Shown: positions 13,601 to 26,404 of the stretch, one piece after another
Numbering within the stretch: position 1 is the first letter of the stretch
Layout: each line of letters starts with the position of its first letter
Origin: Gymnorhina tibicen
Lineage: Eukaryota > Chordata > Aves > Passeriformes > Artamidae
Assembly: GCA_013399875.1 (NCBI GenBank)
Contig: VXAZ01018984.1
Coordinates: 1,728,100-1,792,099, forward strand
DNA length: 64,000 nt
Direction: 5' to 3'
Program-made: the position numbers and the translations under genes
The notes under the pieces: model-generated
The model's database searches: none
Told to the model about the DNA's origin: nothing
The model's input: the letters and a program-made list of their open reading frames with translations, nothing else

Positions 13601-16600
13601 CCTTGTAGCTAGCACGAGCTGCTGGCAGGTGAATGGACATCAGGTTTCGTGAAAAGCTTGTGGACTCCTACTTGGAGACCTGTCAGTGGTGCGTTAATTT
13701 TTGTATATTGATCCTATATGCACTGAAAAGGTGTTTACAAAGTGTGCTTTTTTTAATGTTGGCATCTGAATATTTAGATCATATTTTAAATATTAGACAG
13801 GGGAGACATGGTGAAACTCTAGTAAGGTATTTACAAGTCCAAGAAGAAAGTCTTTCTTGAGGAAATCTAACTTGAAGCTTTTATAGTACATTTTTTTTGT
13901 AAATTATGCTTGAGATGGCCAGGCATAGCTGGACAGAAAAATAATCACGACCGTTTAAAATAATTACAAGAATTTTTTCTGCTGTTTTGAATGCAGGATT
14001 CACCAGAACACTGCCAATAATGGGGATTTAACCCTACTCAGAAAAGGGATGTATGCGTGGTAGACAATTCAGTTTCTCTTTAGCATGGTGAAATAAGCTC
14101 ATTTCTAGCAAGTCTCCTAATGCTGTCTCTGAAAAACTGAGAAAAAATGGAAGTTTAGAAAAAGACTTTTTTTCTCTGCTTAAATGTTCTGTAACTTAGA
14201 AAGTATCAGTTTTATGAATATTAAATTAACGTTGAATATGGTCCTGTAATATGCTTTCTTCAGGCTGTGGAAATAGCATTCATTTGGCTTTATTCATCTT
14301 GTGGATAGAAATGAAGCAAATAATAAATTTGGAGTAATCTTTTTATTCTTTTGGACAAAAAAGAGAAAGAAAATTAGTCAGTGCATACAACTTCAGCCAG
14401 AAAAAACCTGTTGCTTCCATGACATTAGCTGATTAAGGTGAAACAACTGAGATGGTATTCTAACATTTTAAACAAGGCTATGAGACCAGGAGAAATCAAC
14501 CTTCTAAAGGGAGCTGGGGAGCTCAAAGCCTGGGCTCCTGGCAGAAGCTGTTTGGTAGCCTGATGGCTGCTGAATTCTGCTGAATCCTGGCTGCTGACCC
14601 CACCACTGTGCAGCACTGAGCTCAACACTGCGTGATTAACAAAAGCACAACTTCTTTAGCTGAGGTATCTTCCAAGTGAGATCATATGTCTTTTTTAGAG
14701 TATAATAAAAAATGGAAGCTTCCCTTCTCAGCTTGTTTCTGTGGTTTATTACCCTGCCTGTTAAAAGCTTTTCTCCTGATTTGGTCACAGATGCTTGCTT
14801 AAAAGCCCTTTAAAAGTCATTTTAGTATGTGCAGTTTCTCTTAAGAAAAGTTAAGTGACCTATTTTTGAATTTTCTGTTATCTTGAATGCTCAAAGAATT
14901 CTTCTTTGCACCTGTCCCACAAATTGTGGAAGTTTGTATTGTGTATTGCATGTTACTTTGCTTTCACTCTTTTAATATCTGACTACTCTAAACAAGTACA
15001 TCTAAAAATTACCAGTATCCGATTTACTCCAGCAGGTCATGGTGACCTCCTTTGGAGTGGCCCTTGCCCATTTTAGCCACCCTAAAAAAAGAAAGCAGCG
15101 AAAAGGAGAGAGAGGGGGGCAGTTTCGTGGGTGGCACTCCTTTCTAGGTGGATACAAAAAAGCGTTTGTTGGTTGGGTTTACCAGTCCGGAGCACTGCCA
15201 TGTTAATGCTGTGTCCTCTTCTGGTCTTTAAATTCATTGCTAATCAAATATCCAGAGAAATATTTGTGATTTGAGAGCCAGATGTGGCAGCAAGCAGTGT
15301 GGCTCCCTCACCTGCAGCTGCCTGTGGAGATGGCAGCCTGTTATTAGTCTGTTGTGTAAGGAGTACTTTCTCTGGTTGGTACACTGCTAATCTAAGTTAA
15401 AGTATCCTGAAGAATAAAAGAATTCACTTTTCAGAAACCTTGAGTCTGTATTTACAGGTAAAGTTATGCTCAGCCTCCATCAGTAATGGACTCTGTGCAT
15501 GTGATTTGAGGCTTCTCTTCCAACAGCCTGGAAGCTTTTCATTGCATTGCTTTCTTTTTATTGGCTTTCCCCAAAACTTCTTTTAAAACCATATTCTTTG
15601 GGGCAGATCTCTCATTCAGACTCCTGAATACGGGCTTGTTACAGCCTAGTCAGGCTTGCTAATCTCAATATGCATATCCCTAATAGACGTAAATTAGGAG
15701 GATGCTTAAACAACCAATGGGCTGGAAATTATTTATTGCCCTCCCATGATACAAGCCTCTCATTCTGGAGCTGAGTAATCTGCTGCTTTCTGTTCAGCAT
15801 GGCTGTCCTATGTGCCCAATTGCTGACAACTTAGCAAGGGGTCTGTTCTTTCAGGGCTTTCCTGGGCTTTCTATTCTTATTGCCAGTTTTGTTCAGAAAC
15901 CATGTCATTTGGGGAAAATTGGCCAACGTCTTTATTTTTTCCTAATGAATTTCCTATTCTTTTTTTGTTCTGTTGCCTGTTACTTGATATTCTTTATTTT
16001 TTGGTGCAGCCTCTCATTTGTTACCAAACTAGGATAGGCTTTTACTTAAATTCTGGGCTGTTACTTTGCAAAGCGGAGCTGTGGATTGGAGTCCCTGTCT
16101 GGCTAATTCAGAGCTGGTTCCCCATCTCTCATGGCTTGACCATTGGCAATATCAACATTAAGCTTGCTAGATTACGTCTTGTCAGGTGTGGGCATGACCC
16201 TGCATGAAGCGTTTGGGGATTCCCACTTGGATTCCCTATATAGGGTCACTGGATACTAATGCAGTATCTCAGTTGCTTATTTTTTGCATCAGAAAGCAAG
16301 CCATGCCTTTAGAAATTCAGATTACTTGTTGCAGCCTGTGGGAGGTCTAGAGCATGTCTCTTCAAAGCTGAGGACTTCCGTTTCTGGAGCATAATTCTTC
16401 TCATTTATTTGCGAGCTGCTTAGCTGATGACATCCATTCTGTAGCACAGTTGGATCACAGACTCCTCTCGGCACCCCTGTGCTGCAGAGAGTTACCCTGC
16501 AGATCTATCCCAGTGCAAGATCAAGTAAGCAACTGAGTCATCCCCATATGCAAAACAGAAAAGGAGCTTTCATGTAAAATGTCCTATGTATCTCATAACC

Positions 16601-19600
16601 TTTTCGGGAAGGGTGGAACCTGTAGCTTTAATGTTTGGAGGATGTGATTTATGGCACCCTTTTTCTCACCCTGTTTGTCACTGCTTCTCTAAAGGAAGGC
16701 TTTTCACTTGGTTTTCCCTTTTAGCCAAACACCTGGCATTTGTGTAAGCAATTGGGGAAAACGTGGGGAGAATGTTAATATTTTTTGGCAGTATTGCTTT
16801 GTGTGTCACACAGTTTTTGTGCTGTAACGCTGCCTTCAGTCTGGCGTCCTCCTGGCTAGTCAACTTAATCCTCAGCTGGAGAATTTAGGAATAGTGGAGA
16901 TGCAACCAGAAAATGCATCTCATCTCACGCCATACTCATTCTTGGTGTGAAACATTTGACTATGGATTTCAATCAAGAAAAAACCAACAGATCTTAGTCT
17001 GTGAAATCCAAGTGGTTGCATTTGTACTGTTCCTTTGCATGCCTAAACTTCAAGAAGTGTTTTAATATGCTCTGTTGCAGTTTTCTTTTTTAATTTGCAA
17101 AAGGAAACATTTTAATCACTTCCATACATGTGCTAACTTGAAAGGGTAAAATTATTGCATCATCATTTTATAGCACTTGGCAGAGAGACTATTCTTGCTA
17201 AGTTTATCCCAAATCATACCAACTTAAAGCACTTTTCATGCAATCTTGATTTTTTTCAGTACATTTTTTATACTTAATACACAATTTAAATGCTCTCCAT
17301 AAAGATTCAAGTCTGAATGACCTTGTGCCTGTTTGGATGCCCTTCATTTTATCTAGTACGGATTGTCAAATATAATGTGGTGGCTCTTATGATAGAGTAG
17401 TCCCAAAAGTGATGGTTCTGTGAGAAAGATACATCAGAGTGACAGTGTTGTACGACAGAGGGAGGAACTGATGATATTTCGTACTAAAAAATGCCAAATG
17501 GCCTCATTAGAAATCCATTTGTAAAAAAAAAAAAAAATAGTCGGAGGAGGGGAACATGCCTCTCCAGGAATTGTTTTGGATTCATAAATTCAGTTTTGAT
17601 TTGCTGTTTTTTTCTTTCCTGATGATCGCAGAAACTTTCCCAAGAAGAAATAAACATTTGCTTTGAATAGTTCAAAAAGTAGCTGCTGGTTTGTAGAAAG
17701 GGGGGTGTAACATTTTCCTGCTGGTCTGAGCGTAATAAATCCCCCAACACCTTCAAGGTACAAAGAGCATATATAAAATACGAGGGGGTTTGTTTGCCTT
17801 GAAATTTACCATGGGCCATTGTCCTTTCCCTTTCTTGGAAAGGAGCTTCCTTAATGTCCCATGTTTAAAACCAGCCATAAAGATGGAGCAGTTGGTGTCC
17901 TGTGCTGTTTGGAGTATGTGTTGCACGGCCGGTTGTATGAGTCCTGTCTGGTTTCTGTCCTTGCAACCATGATGAAAATCCAGGGCTGAAGTTCACCAAG
18001 TTGGCTGTGCTGAGAAGGCTGCTTTCTCTCCAATTTATTCTTGCTTTCATTGCTTCTGGGTGAGGTAATGCAGCTTTTTATACACAATGAATCTACGAGT
18101 TTTCTCGGGTTTGATAGAGACATTAATGACTTTGGGGAAGTTTCACAGCGTATTAGTGTTTCAACAACGTCTCTCTTCCTCGTCAGTTGTTTTATTCCTG
18201 TTTGATTTTTGCAATTTCTTTATCTAATTTCACGTATCTTTTTAATATAAACCTTTTATCATATGAAGGAGAAAATCCTGTGCCAAAGAGGAAGTGAGAA
18301 TGCTTTCATTTGAAGCAAAAAAGTGTTCTCAGTGATCAGGATTCTATCCTGCACAGGAAACTAAAAAATTACTGTTTTGCCATTTGTATACTGCACCTCT
18401 TCTACTTCCACTGCTGAGCTTCAATTATTAATATTGTTTAAGGGTACTTGTGAACAAATCTTGGGCATTTATTGAGTTTATTTAGTCAGTCAAGTGGTAG
18501 AATCTTCTACTTCATCTTTTACTGAGCATAACATGCAGATCTCTTAAGATGTATGAGGGGTTTGTATGACCTAGAAGACAATTGTTCAGAATTCTCTGTC
18601 TGAAAACTTGTTTCCTGCAGTGGGTTTCCATTCTGCTTTCAAACCCTGATATATTATATATTTGTATCCATGGTGGGGGAGAGACAGAGAAAAAAAAGGA
18701 TGTCTACCTTTGGAAATAATTCCTGTGTGAATCACACATCTTCCTTCTCTAGAGAACAGAATTAATGAAATTATGTGTTTCTTGCTCTTGTAGCAGTTGC
18801 AAGTGAAACTCGTGTGTGTATGGATTTAGGCAACCTCCAAAGAAGATCTTTATTACCGATTTTTTTGGAAGCAAAAGTTCTTCAGAATGAAATTTATCTT
18901 TGAGGAAGTAATAAAATATAGTCGTGGCTATTCCTAGGACTAGTCTTCCATATGTGTCCTGACAACGTTTTTGGGAGTTTTACTGGCAGAGGCCTTCATA
19001 TTGCATCAAAATCAATGGACCCATTCCTTTTTTGATTCAGCCTCAGACTGGAGGAGAAGGTTTCACATTCCCCTCGAGCCTTATTTCATTACAAAATACG
19101 TGAAACTTTTACCATGAAATATTGAACTTTAAGAAGTAGAATATGTTGGTCCATGAAACTGCAAGCCTACAAACCTGGAGTCCATCATATGCAAAGCACT
19201 AGAAACCCATTTGTTGGAAAAACAGTTAGATGCCAGGTGATTGAAATAAAATGTTTTATCTTAGATAAAATTTCGATGGAGCCTTTAGTAGAGGGGCAAA
19301 TGGAAAATATATAACTTCAAAGTAGAGAGGAATTAAAAAAAAAAAAGAGAGAGGTGTTGGATTAAGACTGTCTCATGGGGGGACACAAATGGCTTGTGCC
19401 AGAGAAGGTTTGTTAGTAGATAACAACTGGTCTTTGTCTTCTGTCATTTTCTTCTGCCCAAGCTTATGGCAACAGCTGAGAGTCAAGAGTAACTAAATGC
19501 ATGGTCTTGCATTTCCTACATTTGAGTTTTGTCCCACTTTTTAAATTAGATACCCAGCGCCTGTCCATGATGCTGATCCTTTTGTGTGGTGATGATAATC

Positions 19601-21139
19601 CTCAACAGTGTGCTAAGGGAGCTTTATAGAAAGACAGTACTATTTTCATGGAAACATAAAGAAGAAAGAGTTAGGGCACCGTAAAACCGCATACAAGTAA
19701 CGTTTTGAAAATAAATAAGATGATCTATGCTATAGGGGTTGTACAAGGTTTACTTGCAAGCTCAGGAGATCAGTCCTCTTCTACCTTGAGGGTAGTAAAG
19801 CAGGTGATACCTGTCTGGGGAAAAGAAAAGCTGAGAGAATGTATGGGGGGGAATATAGCTTGGATTGTGTGCATTTAACCTGTAGATTACACGTCTTTTC
19901 ATTGGAAAGGCAATGTTCAAAACAGCTCTTTGAAGGGGCGTCATAAGATGAAAACATTTGATTGGTTTTAAAATAAGGCTTGGGAATTTGTGAAACCGGT
20001 TATCTTGTAAGGTGGAGGATGGCACAAACCATGAAGTCCCATCCAGTCTCATAACCAGAGTTCTAAGCATGCAAGAACTTCTGTGCTATAACAGAAAGAT
20101 AATCTGTCTGCTGGTTTCTTTTGTTCTGACACAATTAGGGAAAAGATGAAATTGAGCCTTGTCATTTGTTACAATTCAGTCAGACAAATACCTGTTTCAC
20201 TTACTAAGAAAATGCCCCAGAAAAAGTCTGCTCTAGCACACTTTGGACAATTCAGTTATGGTCAAAAATGTTGGGGTGCATTTGTATTCTGTGTTGTCTT
20301 AATACAGCTTGCAAACCACATAATGGAACAGTTCAGACAGTCATGCTGGACAACCCTATAGCCATCTCACAGGATCACAGAGTATTCTGAGCTAATTTTG
20401 CGTAGAAATTCAGAATAGTTCCGTGATTGCTGTATTACTATTTTTCCTAACATCCTACCCAAGATTAATATTTTTAATCCCAGACTGAACAAGGTAATTC
20501 CTGTATCATTTCATAATTGCTTCTAATTTTACAAAGGCTGTAAAGTGTGAGTAGGTTCTTCTTATGCATTGAAGCAGTGTAGCTGAATCTAGTACTTCAG
20601 TTTTGATTTTGGAAGGTTTCTTTTTCTGGATTACTGCAATGACCTAGCAGAGAGTGGGGGAGAAAAAAACCCTGATAGATTAATTTCATTCATTTTACTT
20701 CTATGTTTCCTGCGGTAGTAAATTCTGTGGTTTTGGCTTGGTTCAGGAACATGCAGAATTGTATTTCTGGGTAGATTATCAACTTATTTTTTTGCAGTAG
20801 GGACTCGAAGTAAAAAGGCAAAACTTGTAAAGACGTTTGAGGAGCGAGGTTGAATGTGTATATATGAGTCTTATTTTTCTGCAATGCAGTTAGAGGGCTG
20901 TGCAGAGAATGTGGAAAACCTTTGGCAGAATTTTCAGAGCAGAGCACTCGTGCTGAATAGAAACGAAGCAGTCAAGAAAAAAAAGGGAACAAGAGAATTA
21001 AAAAAAAATTGCCTTCCAAATAGAGTCTGGAAAGCTAATGAGCATATGACATCATTTAACTAGTTATAAAAAGATTACAGCTCCTCTGATCCAAGAAACA
21101 GACCCTGAAGGTTTCTGATGTTCCCTAGATGAAGGAAGT
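10606..21139. other. Intronic sequence, no gene recognised
   Basis: About 10.5 kb of mostly unique DNA. It contains T17 at 12433-12449, which runs into CCACAGTAAGT, and A14 at 17523-17536. The open frames are short, overlap on opposite strands and have no recognisable family. No CR1 copy with convincing landmarks was found. Confidence 0.5.
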
Positions 21140-21817
21140 CTAGAGTTGTGCTGCTGAAGTTTGTCCTTCCCAGGAACAAGGCACAAAGCCCCTCGTTGCT
21201 GGCAGTGAGGGTTGCTGCTGGTTCTCCTTAGGAGCAGCACCTGTTCCTGGGGCTGGCAGCAAAGGGCTGTGGCTCATCTCGGCTGGGACAGGCAGCAGCA
21301 GCCCGAGATGGCCAGCCAGAAATAGTCGTCTGCTCTTGGAGTGCCTCCATCTGTGCTCAGAGAGCAGGAGCTGCTGGAGATGACCTTGTTTGCGGCTTGC
21401 ACGTACCTGTGGAGACCCATGGGCCCCTCCAGGGCCAGGAGGGACGTGTCTGCTGTGGGTGCAGCACCCACCCCAGGGGCCCTCGGGATACATCCTCTGC
21501 CCCTGGTGACCAGAGCGAGCACCTGGTCCGGGCGTCTCCTCTGAAACCCAGCCAGCCATGGAGCAGACTGTGTTCGTGTTTGCTGTGCCACCCCAGGGAG
21601 GGGAGCAGGTCCCCCAGGCTGTAGGGGAGCAGTGAGTGGGACAGCAGCATTTCAGATAAAAAGCCAGCACTTGTCTTCGCGTGATTCTCAGCTCTGGGTG
21701 CTGTGCATCTCCCTCCATCCTGGTGGAGTGCTGCTGCCTCTGTAGCCTTCCTGCTTCCCCACAGCAGTCTTCTTCCAAAGGCCTCCATGTTTCAGCCTGA
21801 GAGCTAGTAAAAACCAT
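21140..21817 (-). other. 225-codon open frame in a GC-rich patch, probably non-coding
   Basis: This is the longest open frame in the window. The predicted product is rich in Gly, Pro, Ser, Cys and Trp, has no recognisable domain, signal peptide or membrane segment, and overlaps other open frames on both strands. That pattern fits stop-poor GC-rich DNA better than a gene. No exon boundaries were assigned. It could be part of a non-coding transcript or an old GC-rich insert; calling it a protein is not supported. Confidence 0.3.
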
Positions 21818-21895
21818 GGAAACATCATTTTATTTTTTCAGACTTAATAATTATATTTCAGGCTAGGAATGTATTTTTAGGAGGGGGAAGAAAAG

Positions 21896-21913
21896 AAGAG
21901 TTACGTAACTCTT
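21896..21913. repeat. 18-bp perfect palindrome with TTACGTAA core
   Basis: The sequence is AAGAGTTACGTAACTCTT, which is self-complementary over its whole length. The central TTACGTAA is the consensus site for PAR-bZIP factors and NFIL3 (DBP, TEF, HLF, E4BP4) by established knowledge. Binding here is inference only. Confidence 0.6.
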
Positions 21914-24900
21914 GATTTATTGCATTGGCTTAAAGAGCTAGGGAACCTGGGATTTTCCTCTCTTGTCGCTGTGCTGGGAGCATTTCCCTTTATGGCAGCA
22001 GGGAGGCCAGCGGATGACAGTTCTCAAGAGCAATTCAAACTTCTTATAAATCTGCTGAACGTGTTCCTCTGTGTCACATCTCGATTGCAGAGCAGGGAAC
22101 AGCCACTGTGGCAGAGTGAACCTCAGAGTGCGGATGTACCCTGATGTGGAGGGAACACCTGGGAAGGCAGGGAAAGCATCCCGGCCCTCTCTTTGGGAGC
22201 AGAGGTAGTTTCAAGGCAGGAGGTAGATTTGTCCTGAGTGAGAGAGTTTTTTTAATTGGTTATGTAGGAACAGTGCACTTACCTGTAATGTGGGTATGGA
22301 GATAACTGGGAGTAACTCTGTGGAGTTGGACAATGTGTTGGAGCAGAGACTGAGAGAAGTGAATCATGATTCTGTAAAAACAAACTTGCAGGTTAGGAAG
22401 TGTGCGTGCGTGTGACTCGTTGGGAATAATTTGCATAACAGAAACAACTTGAGAAAAGCAGCGTCGAAGTCAGCATACATTTTGTCTGCTTCATCTGAGA
22501 TTTGCTTTTATTCTTGTCCAGCAACTACAAACCAAAGAGAGAACTTTCAGCATTCAGAGAAGGGACATGGTGGAGGGGGGGATACTACAAAAGAAAAATA
22601 AGTACTGGATATAATTCAGAAAAGACACGCAATCAAACTGAACAGATTGCTCAGGAAAAGATCTATTCTGTTGCTGAAATCCAAGAAAATGGGGGAAAAA
22701 CAGGAAATAGTGAAATCTGTTATCGACCATCTGCTAAGCCTAGGAACTTGAGAACCATTCCCATGTCAAAAATACTAGATTGTGAACTTAATTTATATTT
22801 CATAATACTTAAAGTATAGATACAGAAGTCCTATGGAGACTCTAGTATTACTATATGTTTAAAAGATATTTAAGATCCTACTTAAAAATCAGAGTATTAA
22901 CTGGGTTTTTTTCTGAGATCTTCATTGATGGATCTAACAGATCGTGCCTTGTGAGAACAAGGCAGCCTTTTCAAACTTTGAGGAGGAGAGGGGAAGCGGG
23001 CAAGCTGAATTTCCTTTGGAAGGAGGAGTGATCCTTCTCTTCCACCTCCTGTCTCCCTCCCCTTTTGATTGTTCCTTGTGAGTGTTGCCACCTCTGTGGC
23101 ACCGTTAGCATCCCGGGGCGGGAACTGTTCGTGCACTCTGATGTTCAGGAGCCGCGTGCTTCCCATTCCTGCTCCTGCCTGTGTGGAGCACACTGTGTTT
23201 GTTCTGGCCTGCTCCCTTCCCGCCTCTCCTTTCACATGGCACAGCCGGGGAGAATGCTGTCCAAAATAATTCCAGCAGTTTGGGGTGCTGTAAGCAAGCC
23301 ATGAATTCTCCTGGACCCTGTGTGTTTGCAGTGACTCCAAATGTGTAAAGGTGTAATCGCTGATTCCTGTAAGCGTTTTCGAAGGATGTAAATGGAGTTT
23401 AATTGCTGAAAATTGAGATCAACATGGCTATTCAAAGGCTATGTTGATTGTTGAATTGTCAGTATTAATGAACTCGGTGCGCAGTTTGCAAATTGCCTTA
23501 AATGTGGGCTATTGGCTCATGCAGCTTTTTGGAGTCTTTTCACAGTTCAAAGATAAAAGTGAGAGAAATCTTTGGCAAAAGCATATGTTTGCATGAAAAG
23601 TATTATTATATAGAATGTGGAAAAGTTATGATAAATTCAGTTCTTTGTGGTGATATTGTACTTTCTTAAACAGACTGTGCCTCTTTCATTTCAGAAACCT
23701 GAACAAGGCTGGAAAGTTTTGACAGAAAATGACCAGTCTCCTTCCTAATGATAGATTTTTTTTTCAATTACAGAATATACTTGAATTTGCTCTTCCAAAT
23801 TTGCTGTCCAGGTAGTGGGTTGTTCAGCCTGTGCAGAGAGCAGAGTTGTAATAGGTAAGATTGTGTACAGTCACAAAGCTTTATAGTCACAAGTACTTCT
23901 GGGACCTCTTAAGAAAGCAGGTGGAGTGAATTCCATTTCATGGAAGAGCATTACCATTCATATGGGTCACTGAACCTTAAAAATGAACCTTGATGCTTTT
24001 GCTGACAGACTTGCTGTAGAAAGAGGCCATAAGTAGCAGTCAGGTGCAGGGAGATGTACGTGATGTCCTGGTGTCTTCACTGCTCTGCCTCATCTCGTAC
24101 TCAGTTCTAAATAAACCTGTATTTTCACCCACATTGCTGCAGAGCTCTTTTGTGGCTCTTCCCAACAGTCAGTCTCTCCTCCTTTCTTCTGCTCCTGGCA
24201 CGTTTCCATCTTGCCCTTCTCCTTGTAAATTCTGTGTTTACAACCACTCGTTGCATCTCGGCAGCCTCAAATAAATACAACTGTGCTGCCTGTCCTGGTC
24301 GCTTTGTGTTCGGGTTGGGACCTTCTCTTCCTTCTCAGTCTGCATTCGTAGCAAGGTGTTTGCAGAGATGAGGTGGGATTCAAGTGTCCTTCAGCTCAGT
24401 TTGGGTGCAGCCATTCACAGGAAGAATGAGCATCTGTGCAAAGGGAGGGAGGGAGGAGAGTGAACTTTGCTCAGCCCTCATCTGCAGCTTGCTCAGTTTA
24501 GCTAAAATGGAGGGAACACTGCTGCCAAGTACTGCAAACCACTCTCAAGTGCATGCAAACACTGCTTTTAGGTGGGTTTGAGTGGATTTTCCCTCCACTG
24601 GAAAAAGCACCACCTCTGGCTCCAAGGTTAATTCAAAGTCTGTACACTAAAACATGGAAATGCTGTTTCTCAAAGGATCAATTGTAGGAAATATGAATAC
24701 TGTCCAAACAGTGTTCTCCCTTCACTTTGCTTTTTCAGAAACATCCATAGCATTTTTCTTAAAACACGGATTCTTTTGGCCTGAAACGCACCCCTGCCGT
24801 AAAATGTTAATGCTTAGTATTAAGCAAAGTAAATGGAGAAAATTTTTTGTATCAGTAAGTGGAGAGTTGTCTGGCAGCTTTAGTTGTAGCTGCTGTTCCA

Positions 24901-25365
24901 TTGGTGTTACTTTGCCGCAAAATTAAACTATGCAAAATGGGTGGTGGGAATAGTTAATCTATTATCTCTAACATTTTATGGTGTTTTGCAGTTGTAACTG
25001 TAGAACCTGTAGTCAACCTGAGCACATACCAGATGTTAGTTTTCATGAGGATTTGGGGGGTTTTGTTCTTTTTTTTTTTAATTTTTTCAACTGTATCATG
25101 CTATCCACAGCAGGGCAGGTGACTGCACAGGGGTGTTCAGTAAGGGTAACTCTGTAATTCAATAATCTTATGGAGAGCTGTGTACCAGCATTGTGCAGTT
25201 CAGGTGCAGGAGGGCCTCCATGAAGCTCCTGCCTCTTGGCCAATTGTACTGGAGTCTGCATCTTAATGGCATTCAGCTTTTGGCTCCCAGCAGTGCCAAG
25301 CCTGTGCCTTCAAATGAGAAGTAAACTTTGCAGATAATTTATTTGGTGACTTGTCTGTATAAGGG
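21914..25365. other. Intronic sequence, no gene recognised
   Basis: Contains a GC-richer patch around 22950-23330 with overlapping open frames on both strands (147 codons minus, 79 codons plus), none with a known domain. A 105-codon plus frame at 22502-22819 is Lys/Glu/Asn-rich and unrecognised. T-rich runs occur near 25070. Confidence 0.45.
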
Positions 25366-25416
25366 GTGTGTGTGTGTGTGTGTGTATGTGTATGTATATG
25401 TATATATACACACATA
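25366..25416. repeat. (TG)n/(TATG)n microsatellite
   Basis: About ten uninterrupted GT units grade into imperfect TATG and TA units, ending with ACACACATA. The purine-pyrimidine alternation could adopt Z-DNA. Its length is likely polymorphic. Confidence 0.95.
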
Positions 25417-26384
25417 GCATGCCAGTCCCCCTTGGATGTTGTTCCTTCACGTGTAAGCTTTGTCACACTGCAAGTGCTTACCTTTCTGCTTGCTGTTAAA
25501 TGCCAGCTGCCATGTCCTTGAGGAGTGTGGAAAAGAGGGAATAAAACATCATCTCTGCCACTTCAGCCCACTGCCCAGATGTACAGTTATTGCAGTTCCT
25601 CTTTGCATACTGTAAGTTATAATTACTGCTTAACTATTCCCTAGCTTCTACCAACACTGTGTGTTTTAAAGAAACCTGTATCCTCAAGCAATTTCAGGTT
25701 TCAGTTTCTGCTTTTGGTTTTTGTGGTGCTTTTGTTTGTTTTTTGTTTTCATTCTCCAGCTCTGAACCAGAAAACATTGCAGTATGAAAGGGGGAATAAA
25801 ACTGAAATTTGAGTTAAAAATCTACTCCCTTGATCTTGGGTTTTTGCAGGGGGAGAAGGGGGAGTAGGACATGTGCGATTTGCTAGTATTTAATATATTT
25901 AAGCTTATTTTTACCCAATTGCAAAAAAATGTCCTTTTGTGAGTATGAAATTTCTGTCAGGAGTGCGTGTGCCTCCTGGCTGCTTGCTTGATCATTGCTC
26001 ATGTTCTTGCTCTGGCTCTGTGGCTGGGGGTTGGCTTAAGGGAAGGACTTCATTGTGATGCAGCCCAGTAGCTGCTCTGGGATGCTGTGTCAGTCATGAA
26101 GGGGACTTCTAGCCCATATTGATTTTTTTGTTAGGAATTTTAGCATGGCTCTTGGTGAGACTCAGATCTTTAAGACTATGAAACCAAGACTTCCCTGCCC
26201 ATCCATCTGCTGGATTATATAATCTGACATTATTTACTTCTTTACACTTCTCACCTCCGTGATGCCATGGCTGGACCACTCTCCTGGTGACAGTGGTTGG
26301 CCCCATAGCAGAGAGCAGCTGCAGAGGCAGAGCTTTGGGTTTGATTGTGCTGACAGTCCCTGTAAAAGTAAAATTTTCCATGTT
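25417..26384. other. Intronic sequence, no gene recognised
   Basis: Unique sequence with short T-rich runs. No coding or repeat signal was recognised. Confidence 0.5.
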
Positions 26385-26404
26385 CAAATTGAATATTCAA
26401 TTTG
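26385..26404. repeat. 20-bp perfect palindrome, AT-rich
   Basis: The left half CAAATTGAAT is followed directly by its reverse complement, ATTCAATTTG. The centre is GAATATTC. There is no spacer. It could extrude as a small cruciform or be a dimeric factor site; no factor is assigned. Confidence 0.65.

Noticed and set aside
20361..20410. AGGATCACAGAGTATTCTGAG, reminiscent of the antisense CR1 3' end.
   Set aside because: The following bases do not continue the CR1 consensus; the match is too short.
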